Assembly: GCA_004557315.1 (NCBI GenBank)
Contig: SFEH01000128.1
Span: 1-10,723, forward strand
Origin: Bacteroidales bacterium
Lineage (GTDB): Bacteria; Bacteroidota; Bacteroidia; Bacteroidales; UBA3663
Direction of reading: 5' to 3'
DNA length: 10,723 bases
The first letter of the stretch is position 1. Each line of letters opens with the position of its first letter. The notes under the pieces were generated by a model, which saw only the letters and a program-made list of their open reading frames with translations, did no database searches and had not been told where the DNA came from. Below are positions 1-7,482 of this stretch, piece by piece. Made by a program: the position numbers and the translations under genes.

Positions 1-36
1 GAGGCGTTAACCTCGTTGTTTCCTTGTTTGCGGGTG

Positions 37-68
37 CAAAGATAGAGCATATTTTCCCCTTCTCCAAA
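37..68 (-). promoter_or_regulatory. Leftward Bacteroidota-type promoter for a gene beyond the left edge
   Basis: Read on the minus strand, positions 44-37 spell TATCTTTG, a perfect match to the Bacteroidota -7 consensus TAnnTTTG. Positions 68-65 spell TTTG, the -33 element, with 20 bases between the two, which is the usual spacing. The transcript would begin near position 30 and run off the left edge, so a divergent gene probably starts just outside the window. The motif match is seen directly; promoter activity is inferred. Confidence 0.6.
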
Positions 69-325
69 TATTTTAGCGACTTTTTTCGAAAAAACATTAA
101 AATAGTCGAAAAATGTTCAAAAATCGAGGCATTTTGTTATTTATACATAGCAAGACAATCGTTTGCAAGAACATTTTTCACCGAAAACTATAGCATTTTG
201 CCAAAATTGCTATAAAAAACACATTTTACGTCAAAAAACAATCAATCTCTTATATATATTAATAATGTGTATATCAAAAATGCACTTTTTCTTCCCTTTT
301 CACCCCATGTTTGCGAAAAAAAAAC
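69..325. other. AT-rich intergenic spacer, no gene recognised
   Basis: This stretch is strongly AT-rich with many A and T runs, for example the TA-rich block at about 251-274. The only open frames are short, low-complexity lysine/phenylalanine-rich translations without recognisable motifs. It separates the leftward promoter from the start of the rightward operon, so it is best read as a divergent regulatory region. A weak inverted repeat (AACATT at 93-98, AATGTT at 112-117) is present but is too short to interpret. No tRNA or rRNA-like structure was noticed. Confidence 0.6.
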
Positions 326-333
326 TATCTTTG
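326..333 (+). promoter_or_regulatory. Probable -7 promoter element of the menaquinone operon
   Basis: TATCTTTG at 326-333 matches the Bacteroidota -7 consensus TAnnTTTG and lies 36 bases before the GTG start of the first operon gene. No TTTG -33 element is found at the usual 19-21 base spacing; the nearest TTTG (310-313) is only 12 bases away. The -33 part is therefore weak or absent. Transcription would start at about 338-342, giving a 5' leader of roughly 30 bases. Confidence 0.5.
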
Positions 334-369
334 TGGCGAAAAAATATTAGCTAATAAAAGAAAAAAGCT

Positions 370-783
370 GTGAATATCGATCATATAAAAGAAAATCTTG
401 CAAAAATAGACAATCTTGCAAACCACATCGGTATAGAGTTGGTGTCGACTCCCGATTCCAATTCATGTGTTGCCAAGATGAAGGTAGATCATCGCAACCG
501 TCAGCCTTTCGGTTATCTGAGCGGAGGGGCAACGCTTGCCATGGCAGAAACATTGGCAGGTGCAGGTTCATACTGTCTCTGTCCAGAGGCTTTGGCTTGT
601 GTCGGCCAGAACGTGCACGGCAATCACATCCACCCCGCAAAAGAAGGTGAGACAGTCACTGCCACTGCACAGATTATTCACAAGGGCAAAAACTCGCACA
701 TCTGGCAGGTCGATGTCAGGAACGATGATGGACAACTCATCAGCTCAATCTCTGTAACCAACTATATTATATATCGCCAATAA
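370..783 (+). CDS. menI: PaaI/EntH-type hotdog thioesterase, probable DHNA-CoA thioesterase
   Basis: The 137-residue product is a typical single-domain hotdog thioesterase. It likely hydrolyses 1,4-dihydroxy-2-naphthoyl-CoA to free DHNA in the cytoplasm, the step after MenB. The signature QPFGYLSGGATLAMAET (45-61) is the active-site helix: Gln45 and Glu60 have the same spacing as the catalytic Gln48 and Glu63 of E. coli YdiI/MenI. The usual HGG motif reads SGG here (Ser51 in place of the family His). A conserved GQNVHGNHIHPAKEG block follows. GTG is the start: in-frame TAA codons at 352-354 and 355-357 block any extension, and the next Met (37) lies inside the fold. The stop is one base before menF, implying coupling. 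The function in menaquinone synthesis comes from this context; a general aryl/acyl-CoA thioesterase is the alternative. Confidence 0.75.
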   Translation: MNIDHIKENLAKIDNLANHIGIELVSTPDSNSCVAKMKVDHRNRQPFGYLSGGATLAMAETLAGAGSYCLCPEALACVGQNVHGNHIHPAKEGETVTATAQIIHKGKNSHIWQVDVRNDDGQLISSISVTNYIIYRQ

Positions 784-784
784 G

Positions 785-1783
785 ATGCTTCTCGCCAATT
801 ACAGATTGCCATATTCCGACTCCTACATCGAAGTTCGCCAATCAGGTGAACCGATATTGCTGTACTCAATTGAAGAGTTACGAGGAATTGAAGGTTTTGT
901 AATTGCTCCGTTTGACATTTCTCCACAGACCCCTTTGGTCGTGATTCCTGCCAAAGATGCAAAAATCACCGAAAAACATTGCTCACAAAAACCATGTTCG
1001 GTCGATTGCTCTGTAAAAGAAATACTGCCAATATCTGCATCTTACAAGAAAGACTTCAACAATTTTCACGAAGCAATCACTTCTGGACATTTCGCAAAGT
1101 TAGTCTTGGCACGAATAAGCCGTCAGGAACACCCCCAACAGGATCCAGAGAGTCTGTTCCTCTATTTCTGCCATAAGTATCCGCGAGCCATGGTCATGCT
1201 GTTTGATACACCACAGACAGGCACATGGATAATGGCTACACCCGAGATTCTTCTTGAACAGCAGAAGTCCCTGTTTCGGACAATGGCTCTTGCTGGCACC
1301 ATGCCTTTCTGCGAAGGCTTTCCTGAATGGAGCGAAAAGAACAAGCATGAGCAGAACATCGTAGAGCTATATATCGAGAGCATCATATCTCCGTTCTGTG
1401 ACCAGATCATTAAAGACGGACCACAGACAGTAAGAGCTGGCAACCTGATGCATCTGCGCACAGACTTCCGTTTTCATCTTAAAAGCGAAGTCTCAACCGC
1501 CGAACTTTTGGCAAGGCTGCACCCTACTCCTGCCGTATGCGGATTACCAAAGGACGAGGCAAAAAAGTTCATTATAAAAAACGAATCCATAGACCGTAAA
1601 TACTACAGCGGTTTTGCAGGTCCCCTCAACCTTAATGGCGAGACACATCTATATGTTTCTCTTCGTTGCATGAACATCTTTGACAATCAATATATTGTCT
1701 ATGCAGGTGGTGGCATCATGAGCGAGAGCGTTGCGGAAGAAGAATGGAAAGAAACTGAATTAAAGATCATCAATCGTGTATAG
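785..1783 (+). CDS. menF: Isochorismate synthase MenF
   Basis: This 332-residue chorismate-binding enzyme converts chorismate to isochorismate, the entry step of menaquinone synthesis, with Mg2+ in the cytoplasm. Family landmarks are visible in order: KLVLAR with Lys105 matching the general base (Lys147 of EntC, Lys190 of MenF), ATPE with Glu154 matching EntC Glu197, LAGTMP near 167-172, the acidic KNKHEQNIVELY segment, LHPTPAVCGLP near 246-256, RKYYSGFAGPLN, and C-terminal AGGGIMSES...EEEWKETELK. It is shorter than E. coli MenF (431 residues) because the region before the catalytic domain is reduced to about 100 residues; all catalytic-domain motifs are kept. The ATG at 785 follows the previous stop by one base. 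Its 3' end overlaps menD by 8 bases. Salicylate or anthranilate synthase functions are less likely given the men neighbours. Confidence 0.93.
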   Translation: MLLANYRLPYSDSYIEVRQSGEPILLYSIEELRGIEGFVIAPFDISPQTPLVVIPAKDAKITEKHCSQKPCSVDCSVKEILPISASYKKDFNNFHEAITSGHFAKLVLARISRQEHPQQDPESLFLYFCHKYPRAMVMLFDTPQTGTWIMATPEILLEQQKSLFRTMALAGTMPFCEGFPEWSEKNKHEQNIVELYIESIISPFCDQIIKDGPQTVRAGNLMHLRTDFRFHLKSEVSTAELLARLHPTPAVCGLPKDEAKKFIIKNESIDRKYYSGFAGPLNLNGETHLYVSLRCMNIFDNQYIVYAGGGIMSESVAEEEWKETELKIINRV

Positions 1784-3449
1784 CGACAAAGAAAACGTAC
1801 ATATACTTACAGCTCTGTTGGTGCAGCATGGAGTGAGGCATATCGTGGTCTGCCCTGGTAGTCGCAACTCCGCACTGTCGCACAACTTCAATGAGCATCC
1901 CGACATCATCTGTCATCCCGCGACCGATGAGCGTTCGGCTGGATTCTTGGCATTGGGCATCGCCCTGCAAACCAGGAATCAGCCTGTTGCCGTCTGTGTC
2001 ACAAGCGGTTCGGCATTGCTCAATGTCCTTCCAGCAGTGGCCGAAGCCGATTATCAGCGATGTGGCATAGTCATCATCTCGGCCGATCGTCCGTCGCAAT
2101 GGATCGATCAGCTTGACGGACAAACCCTACCTCAAACAGGGGTCTTGAACACTTTCGTAGCAAAGGCTGTCAATCTGCCAGAACCTCACGACGATGAAGA
2201 ACGCTGGTATTGCAACCGTCTCATCAACGAGGCTTTCATCGCACTGAAACGTACCAATCGCCCTGTCCACATCAATATCCCCATCTCTGAACCGTTTTTC
2301 TCGTTTACGACCAAAGAGCTCACAGAGCAACGCAAAGTCGAATATTTCGATTGGAATGACGCTTCGGCAAAAGATCGTGTGATTGAGCATATTAGCAATG
2401 CGAAAAGGCCGATGATGGTATTTGGTCAACTACACAAAGATATAATCACCGACGAATTGGCAAAGATTGAGCAAAAGCTGATCTGTCTTCACGAACCTCT
2501 GTCGGCCGATGGATTGCCTAACAGTATGACCGACCAAATGCTCTCTGTGCTGGAAGAGGATTGTGTGGAATACATTCCAGATCTTGTCATCTATTCCGGC
2601 AGGCATACAGTAAGCAAACGGCTCCGTCATTTCCTTCGCAAGCTGCCTCTCGACACCTCAATCATCATGGTCGATAACGATGGCGAACTGCGCGACGTCT
2701 CAATGAATGCCACCATGCTGGTTCATGGAAATACAGCAACGGTTTTATCCGACATCATTGGCTATTATAGCAACCACAAGGTTTTGACCGATAGCCAATA
2801 CCTCAACTCATGGCAGCAACTCATGCAAAGAGTAAGCGCAAGGCATAGTCAATACACTCCCGCCTACTCGTCGATGAAGGCTGTCAAGCTGTTCGAAGAG
2901 CTATATGGAAACGAAATCATCCATTATGCCAACAGCATGTCGGTGAGGCTTGGTGCAATATATACCAAGAGCCAACACCGCTACTGCAACCGAGGTGTCA
3001 ACGGCATTGAAGGCTCGCTCAGCACGGCGGCTGGCATGTCGTTGGCTCTGCATTGCGAGAGCAATCCAAAGAAAGTCTTCTGCGTCATTGGTGACTTAAG
3101 TTTCTTCTATGACGAAAATGCTCTTTGGCAACAGCAGCTGACTGGCAATTTGAGGATACTGCTCCTCAACAATTACGAAGGCGGCATCTTCCGCAACCTG
3201 AAAGGTCTTGAACAATCTCCATCTCGCAACACACTGGTAGCAGGAAGTCACAGGGTCTCTGCCGAGGGCATCTGTCAGCAGTTTGGACTTACATATCGCC
3301 GAGTCACAACCGATCAGGAACTGCAAGAAGGCATGGTGTGGCTTGGCAATGTAGAAAGCCAGAGGCCTGTGGTTCTGGAAGTTATCACCGATGCACAAGA
3401 AGATGAAACCATCTTCAAAAACTATTACAGAAATCTGAAATACAAATAG
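1776..3449 (+). CDS. menD: MenD, SEPHCHC synthase (ThDP-dependent)
   Basis: This 557-residue thiamine-diphosphate enzyme joins isochorismate and 2-oxoglutarate, with loss of CO2, to give SEPHCHC. The N-terminal domain shows VCPGSRNSAL (25-34), whose Ser/Arg bind the isochorismate carboxylate, and TDERSAGFLALG, where Glu52 corresponds to the conserved cofactor-activating Glu55 of E. coli MenD. Near the C-terminus, GDLSFFYDENAL ... LLLNNYEGGIF is the ThDP/Mg2+ binding GD...NN motif. Length is normal for the family (about 550-560). The start is GTG at 1776, inside the end of menF; it is needed because the essential GSRNS motif begins only 28 codons later and no upstream ATG is available. Overlap with menF and the 2-base gap to menB indicate translational coupling in one operon. 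Confidence 0.95.
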   Translation: MYSDKENVHILTALLVQHGVRHIVVCPGSRNSALSHNFNEHPDIICHPATDERSAGFLALGIALQTRNQPVAVCVTSGSALLNVLPAVAEADYQRCGIVIISADRPSQWIDQLDGQTLPQTGVLNTFVAKAVNLPEPHDDEERWYCNRLINEAFIALKRTNRPVHINIPISEPFFSFTTKELTEQRKVEYFDWNDASAKDRVIEHISNAKRPMMVFGQLHKDIITDELAKIEQKLICLHEPLSADGLPNSMTDQMLSVLEEDCVEYIPDLVIYSGRHTVSKRLRHFLRKLPLDTSIIMVDNDGELRDVSMNATMLVHGNTATVLSDIIGYYSNHKVLTDSQYLNSWQQLMQRVSARHSQYTPAYSSMKAVKLFEELYGNEIIHYANSMSVRLGAIYTKSQHRYCNRGVNGIEGSLSTAAGMSLALHCESNPKKVFCVIGDLSFFYDENALWQQQLTGNLRILLLNNYEGGIFRNLKGLEQSPSRNTLVAGSHRVSAEGICQQFGLTYRRVTTDQELQEGMVWLGNVESQRPVVLEVITDAQEDETIFKNYYRNLKYK

Positions 3450-3451
3450 AT

Positions 3452-4306
3452 ATGAACTGGACAAAAATAAAAGACTTCAAGGAGATCATACTTGAAGAAT
3501 GTGAAGGAATCGCAAAGATTACTATCAACCGACCTCGATATCGCAATGCCTTTACTCCTCTCACTACCTGGGAGCTGTCGCAGGCTTTCTCTATCGTTCG
3601 CGAAAAGCAATCGATCAGCGTCGTACTGCTCACAGGAGCCGAGACTCCTCGCAAGGAAGGACAGACCGATGAAGAATGGCTGCGCACACAGGCTTTCTGT
3701 GCAGGAGGCGACATGAACGTCAAGGGTCGCGGAGGCTATATCGACGAGGAGGGCGTGCCTCGTCTGTCGGTTCTCGACGTGCAGATGCAGATACGTCGTC
3801 TGCCTAAACCTGTTGTGGCAATGGTCAATGGCTTCGCTATCGGAGGCGGACATGTACTTCACCTTGTCTGTGACCTCACAATTGCAGCCGACAATGCCCG
3901 TTTCGGGCAGACTGGTCCGAAAGTAGGATCGTTTGATGCAGGCTTCGGTGCATCATACATGGCTCGCATCGTAGGACAGAAAAAAGCACGCGAGATCTGG
4001 TTCCTTTGCCGTCAATATACTGCGGCCGAAGCCGAACGCATGGGCATGGTCAATCGTGTCGTTCCATTGTCTCAACTCGAAGAAGAATGTGTGTCGTGGG
4101 CAAAAGAGATGATGCGTCTGTCGCCTCTTGCCCTCCGCATGATCAAGGCAGGATTGAATGCCGAACTCGACGGACAGGCTGGTATCCAGGAACTTGCAGG
4201 CGATGCCACTGCTCTATATTATATGCTCGACGAAGCTCAGGAAGGAGGAAAGGCTTTCCTCGAAAAGCGCACTCCCGACTGGTCGAAATTCCCAAAACTC
4301 CCATAA
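3452..4306 (+). CDS. menB: MenB, 1,4-dihydroxy-2-naphthoyl-CoA synthase
   Basis: This 284-residue crotonase-family enzyme performs the Dieckmann-type ring closure of o-succinylbenzoyl-CoA to DHNA-CoA. AFCAGGD (81-87) and NGFAIGGGHVLH (126-137) form the oxyanion hole and CoA site. The block FGQTGPKVGSFDAGFG (151-166) is highly conserved and is followed by MARIVGQKKAREIWFLCRQY, nearly identical to E. coli MenB. Gly155 in QTG marks the bicarbonate-dependent type I enzyme (E. coli Gly156) rather than the type II form with Asp there. The N-terminus is about 20 residues shorter than in E. coli, while the loop before AFCAGGD has an insertion rich in charged residues at about 64-80. The order is unusual chemically but normal for Bacteroidales: menB precedes menC and menE. 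Its TAA is immediately followed by the menC ATG. Confidence 0.96.
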   Translation: MNWTKIKDFKEIILEECEGIAKITINRPRYRNAFTPLTTWELSQAFSIVREKQSISVVLLTGAETPRKEGQTDEEWLRTQAFCAGGDMNVKGRGGYIDEEGVPRLSVLDVQMQIRRLPKPVVAMVNGFAIGGGHVLHLVCDLTIAADNARFGQTGPKVGSFDAGFGASYMARIVGQKKAREIWFLCRQYTAAEAERMGMVNRVVPLSQLEEECVSWAKEMMRLSPLALRMIKAGLNAELDGQAGIQELAGDATALYYMLDEAQEGGKAFLEKRTPDWSKFPKLP

Positions 4307-5332
4307 ATGGCTATCAAGATCAACATCATCGAGAAGACTCTGCACTTCAAGAAACCGGCTCGCACCTCACGCGGTTCTTACAATGAGCATCGGATGCTCC
4401 TGCTCACGATGACCGACGACGACGGACGATTCGGCTTGGGAGAGTGTGCGCCCCTGCCCGACCTTTCGTGTGACGCACATGCCTATGACAAGATAGGAGA
4501 AGTGGCACGTCTCATCGAAAAGGCAGTCGGCAGCGACAATTATGTCGATGTGCTGCGTCCCTATCCTGCCCTCCTTTTCGCTCTCGAATCGGCAATGTAC
4601 GACATCAGCCATTCGCCTACTCTCTATGACACGCCGTTTGCCCGAGGCGAAGCTGGCATTCCAACCAATGGACTCGTCTGGATGTCGTCATACGATGAGA
4701 TGCTGACTCAGGTCAAGGAAAAGTTGAAGGCTGGCTTCCGCTGCATCAAGCTCAAGATAGGTGCAATAGAGTGGGAAGAAGAGATACGCCTCATCAGTCA
4801 TATACGTTCGCGTTTCGGCAAAGACAAGCTCGAACTGCGCGTCGATGCCAATGGAGCATTCTCGCCCGACGAAGCAATGCAGAAGCTCGAGGAATTGGCA
4901 AAATATGATATCCACAGTATCGAACAGCCAATCCGTCAAGGTCAATGGGAAGCCATGGCACAGCTCTGTCAGACTTCTCCCCTGCCGATTGCGCTCGACG
5001 AAGAACTGATTGGCATAAATACTCTCGCCGAAAAGCAGAATCTGCTCGAAACCATTAAGCCTCAATACATTGTCATCAAACCGACACTTCACGGAGGTAT
5101 GGCAGGTTCGCTCGAATGGGTCAACGAAGCACAGAAACGAGGCATTGGCTCATGGATGACAAGTGCGCTCGAAAGCAATGTCGGCTTGAGAAATGTGGCT
5201 CTTCTCGCGGCTCGCGCCTATGGTTCTGACATCACATTCGCTCAAGGTCTCGGCACAGGGCTTCTCTTTACCGATAACCTTGAAATGGATATCGAGCTGC
5301 GTGGCAACAGGCTTTGGATGAATCCGAAATAG
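4307..5332 (+). CDS. menC: MenC, o-succinylbenzoate synthase
   Basis: This 341-residue enolase-superfamily protein dehydrates SHCHC to o-succinylbenzoate. Visible catalytic features are the KxK acid/base pair in CIKLKIG (Lys148, Lys150), the metal ligands in VDANGAF (Asp180), SIEQP (Glu206) and LDEE (Asp231), and the opposite catalytic Lys258 in IVIKPTLHGG. The N-terminal capping domain contains GLGECAPLP (43-51), typical of this enzyme class. SWMTSALESNVGL (282-294) closes the barrel. The ATG directly abuts the menB stop (TAAATG). A dipeptide epimerase or N-acylamino acid racemase would share this fold, but position inside a men cluster settles the assignment. Confidence 0.94.
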   Translation: MAIKINIIEKTLHFKKPARTSRGSYNEHRMLLLTMTDDDGRFGLGECAPLPDLSCDAHAYDKIGEVARLIEKAVGSDNYVDVLRPYPALLFALESAMYDISHSPTLYDTPFARGEAGIPTNGLVWMSSYDEMLTQVKEKLKAGFRCIKLKIGAIEWEEEIRLISHIRSRFGKDKLELRVDANGAFSPDEAMQKLEELAKYDIHSIEQPIRQGQWEAMAQLCQTSPLPIALDEELIGINTLAEKQNLLETIKPQYIVIKPTLHGGMAGSLEWVNEAQKRGIGSWMTSALESNVGLRNVALLAARAYGSDITFAQGLGTGLLFTDNLEMDIELRGNRLWMNPK

Positions 5333-5339
5333 AGACGAC

Positions 5340-6268
5340 ATGACACTTGAGGACTTTCTATATGAGTGGAACAGCGACGGACAATATGTCTCCGTTCACA
5401 CAAGCGGAAGCACAGGACAACCCAAGTCAATGCTTGTGGAGAAAAGCCGTATGCTTGCCTCTGCTCGCATCACCTGCGACTTTTTATCGAACGCAGACTG
5501 AAGCTCATCTCTGTCACACCTTCCAACCATCCGCTTGCCGGCATTGACTCTCCCATCGACTTTGCAGCCATGGTTCCGTCTCAAGTCTTTGGCTCACTGC
5601 AAGTTCCTGCCGAAAGGGAGAAGCTCCGTCAGATCCGACAACTGATCATAGGAGGAGGAGCTATTCCTCAAGATGTAGAGTCGCAACTGCGTTCTTTCCC
5701 AAAAGCCGTATGGAGTACCTACGGAATGACCGAGACTCTGTCGCACATTGCTCTTCGTCGCATCAGCGGCAAGGACGCATCACAGTGGTACTCGCCGTTC
5801 AGAGGAGTCGAACTCAGTCTCTTCAACGGTCAAGGAAACATTGGGCAACTCGTCATCAATGCGCCTCATGTCTGCCCAGAGGAACTGGTCACCAACGATA
5901 TCGTTGAAATAAGACGAGACAGCACAAACTATCAGTTCCGCATCATCGGACGAACCGACAATGTGATCTGCTCTGGTGGCATCAAGCTTCATATCGAGGA
6001 GATTGAAGAACAGCTTCGACCTCACCTTCCCAGGCCTTTCTGCATCAGCAAGAAAGAAGATGAAAAATTCGGAGAAGTAGCAGTACTCCTCATCGAGCAT
6101 CAGTCTTCAGCTGCTTCAGAATGTAAGGAAGCTATTCTCGACATTTGCCGAAAGACACTGCCAGCGTATTCTGTTCCAAAAGAAATCATCAGCGTGAGTC
6201 AGATTCCCTTGACAGGAACAGGCAAGATCGACAGAGCAACCGCACAAAACCTCGCAAAGAAACAATAA
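5340..6268 (+). pseudogene. menE: menE (o-succinylbenzoate-CoA ligase) broken by an internal deletion and frameshift
   Basis: MenE adenylates o-succinylbenzoate and makes its CoA thioester, the substrate of MenB. The gene starts at ATG 5340, seven bases after menC, and reads MTLEDFLYEWNSDG..., then the AMP-binding motif TSGSTGQPK (residues 21-29) and RMLASARITCDFL, but stops at TGA 5499-5501. The remainder continues in the -1 (or +2) frame from ATC at 5486: IERRLKLISVTPSNHPL, AAMVPSQVFGSL, LIIGGGAIP, STYGMTETLSHIALRRI (A5 motif), GRTDNVICSGGIKLHIEEIE (A8) and TGTGKIDR (A10), ending with TAA at 6268. In E. coli MenE the two flanks are separated by about 27 residues holding the PLFHVSG core; here they meet directly, so about 3n+1 bases (near 80) are missing. 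The 780-base downstream part has no other damage. A GTG at 5366 opens the downstream frame but its first 40 residues are not MenE-like. A sequence error is the alternative. Confidence 0.85.
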
Positions 6269-6279
6269 AGAATAAAAAT

Positions 6280-7464
6280 ATGAGTGGCAATCAAAACACA
6301 ACCAACAGCTTGAGCAACAGTCTTCTCTCTTTCCTGAAGATATGGTGGCCATATATAGTGGCACTCTTGCCTGTAATGATCTTCCGCGACTTCTCTCCGC
6401 GCAACGAACTTCGCTATCTCACCATAGTCGATGAAGCATTGAGCAGCGGTTCCTTCTGGACATTCACCTTCGAAGGCGAGCCTTATGCCGACAAGCCGCC
6501 TCTTTACTTCTGGCTCATCATGTTGCAACGATGGCTCTTCGGCACTCATGTGCCTGCTGTCATCTGCCTCTTTTCGCTCATCCCTGCCCTTGGCATTCTC
6601 GGCATCATGGAACGATGGACACGCAACAGCTTCCAGACTGTGGCAGAAAGCCGTTTCGTGCAGCTGATCCTTGCCACCCTCGGACTTCAGCTCGGAATGG
6701 CTGTCTTCGCCCGCATGGATATGCTCATGTCGCTCTTCATCATCTGGGCACTTTGGCTATATTGGCGTTCAGGTCAGGAAGAACGACCTCATCGCTGGGG
6801 CTTCGGCATCCTTCTGTTCTTGGCTCTCTTCTCCAAAGGGCCATTCGGCATCCTCATCCCTCTGCTCGTAACCCTCGTGTGGGCATTGGTTAGCAACACA
6901 TGGCGACTGTGGCTCAAGATGTGGAGCTGGCGCACATGGCTCACCATCATCGTCGGTTGTACCGTGTGGTTTGGCAATGTCTATCTTGAAGGCGGAGCCG
7001 ACTATCTCAACAACATGCTCTTCCATCAGACTGTCGATCGTGCCGTCAATGCCTTCCATCATCAGCGTCCTTGGTGGTTCTATCTCGTCCACCTATGGTA
7101 CACCGCCCTCCCCTGGGGACCTCTGTGCATCGTTGGTGTTGGCACATGGCTCTGGCAATGTTTCAAGACCAAAGGACACGACAGGCAATGCACGTCGCTC
7201 TTTGCGGCAACCGATCTGCACGCTTTCTTCTGTCTGTCCTTCCTCACGACGTTAGTCATGCTCTCGTGTGTTAGCGGCAAGCTCGATGTCTATCTCTTGC
7301 CTGCTTATCCGATGCTCGCCTACGGAGGAATGCTCCAAGTCCTGCGGTGGCAGAAGTTCACTGTCGCTTGGCGCAACGGACTCGTCCGTGCCTGTCAGAT
7401 CCTGCTTCTCATCATCTTTGTCGCCGGACTGCTGCTTCCTTTCTATCAGCAATATATCTCATAA
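6280..7464 (+). CDS. ArnT/PMT_2-like polytopic membrane glycosyltransferase
   Basis: This 394-residue, very hydrophobic protein resembles the GT83/PMT_2 family, which transfers sugars from polyprenyl-phosphate carriers to lipid A, proteins or other envelope acceptors on the periplasmic side of the inner membrane. After a first membrane helix (about 23-36) comes the large-loop signature NELRYLTIVDEAL (42-54), then EGEPYADKPPLYFWLIML (65-82), matching the KPPLYFWL motif of ArnT. Further family marks are ARMDMLM (144-150), KGPFGILIPLL (186-196), HHQRPWWFYL (260-269) and SGKLDVYLLPAYPMLA (332-347). Roughly ten membrane helices are suggested. The first acidic residue of the usual DE pair is Asn here. 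The protein ends soon after the last helix, so the C-terminal periplasmic domain of E. coli ArnT (about 550 residues) is absent. ATG 6280 is preferred over upstream in-frame starts that lie inside menE. Acceptor and donor are unknown. Confidence 0.8.
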   Translation: MSGNQNTTNSLSNSLLSFLKIWWPYIVALLPVMIFRDFSPRNELRYLTIVDEALSSGSFWTFTFEGEPYADKPPLYFWLIMLQRWLFGTHVPAVICLFSLIPALGILGIMERWTRNSFQTVAESRFVQLILATLGLQLGMAVFARMDMLMSLFIIWALWLYWRSGQEERPHRWGFGILLFLALFSKGPFGILIPLLVTLVWALVSNTWRLWLKMWSWRTWLTIIVGCTVWFGNVYLEGGADYLNNMLFHQTVDRAVNAFHHQRPWWFYLVHLWYTALPWGPLCIVGVGTWLWQCFKTKGHDRQCTSLFAATDLHAFFCLSFLTTLVMLSCVSGKLDVYLLPAYPMLAYGGMLQVLRWQKFTVAWRNGLVRACQILLLIIFVAGLLLPFYQQYIS

Positions 7465-7482
7465 TTGACTTTGTATATAAGC

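Noticed and set aside
24..354. Two short rightward open frames in the left spacer
   Set aside because: They are AT-rich, low-complexity translations overlapping promoter elements, with no motif or ribosome-binding support.
347..640. Minus-strand open frame opposite the thioesterase gene
   Set aside because: It is the antisense shadow of a conserved hotdog domain and shows no protein motif of its own.
5480..5486. Programmed -1 frameshift site in menE
   Set aside because: C-TTT-TTA is not a full slippery heptamer, and a frame switch would not replace the missing conserved core segment.
5366..6268. Single continuous reading frame from GTG 5366 as an intact short MenE
   Set aside because: Its first 40 residues are out-of-frame translation of the true menE start and lack the TSGSTGQPK motif, which is present in the frame from ATG 5340.
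7465..7482. Internal promoter before the cytochrome c assembly gene
   Set aside because: TGACTTTG resembles but does not match TAnnTTTG, no -33 box is spaced correctly, and the gap to the previous gene is only 18 bases.
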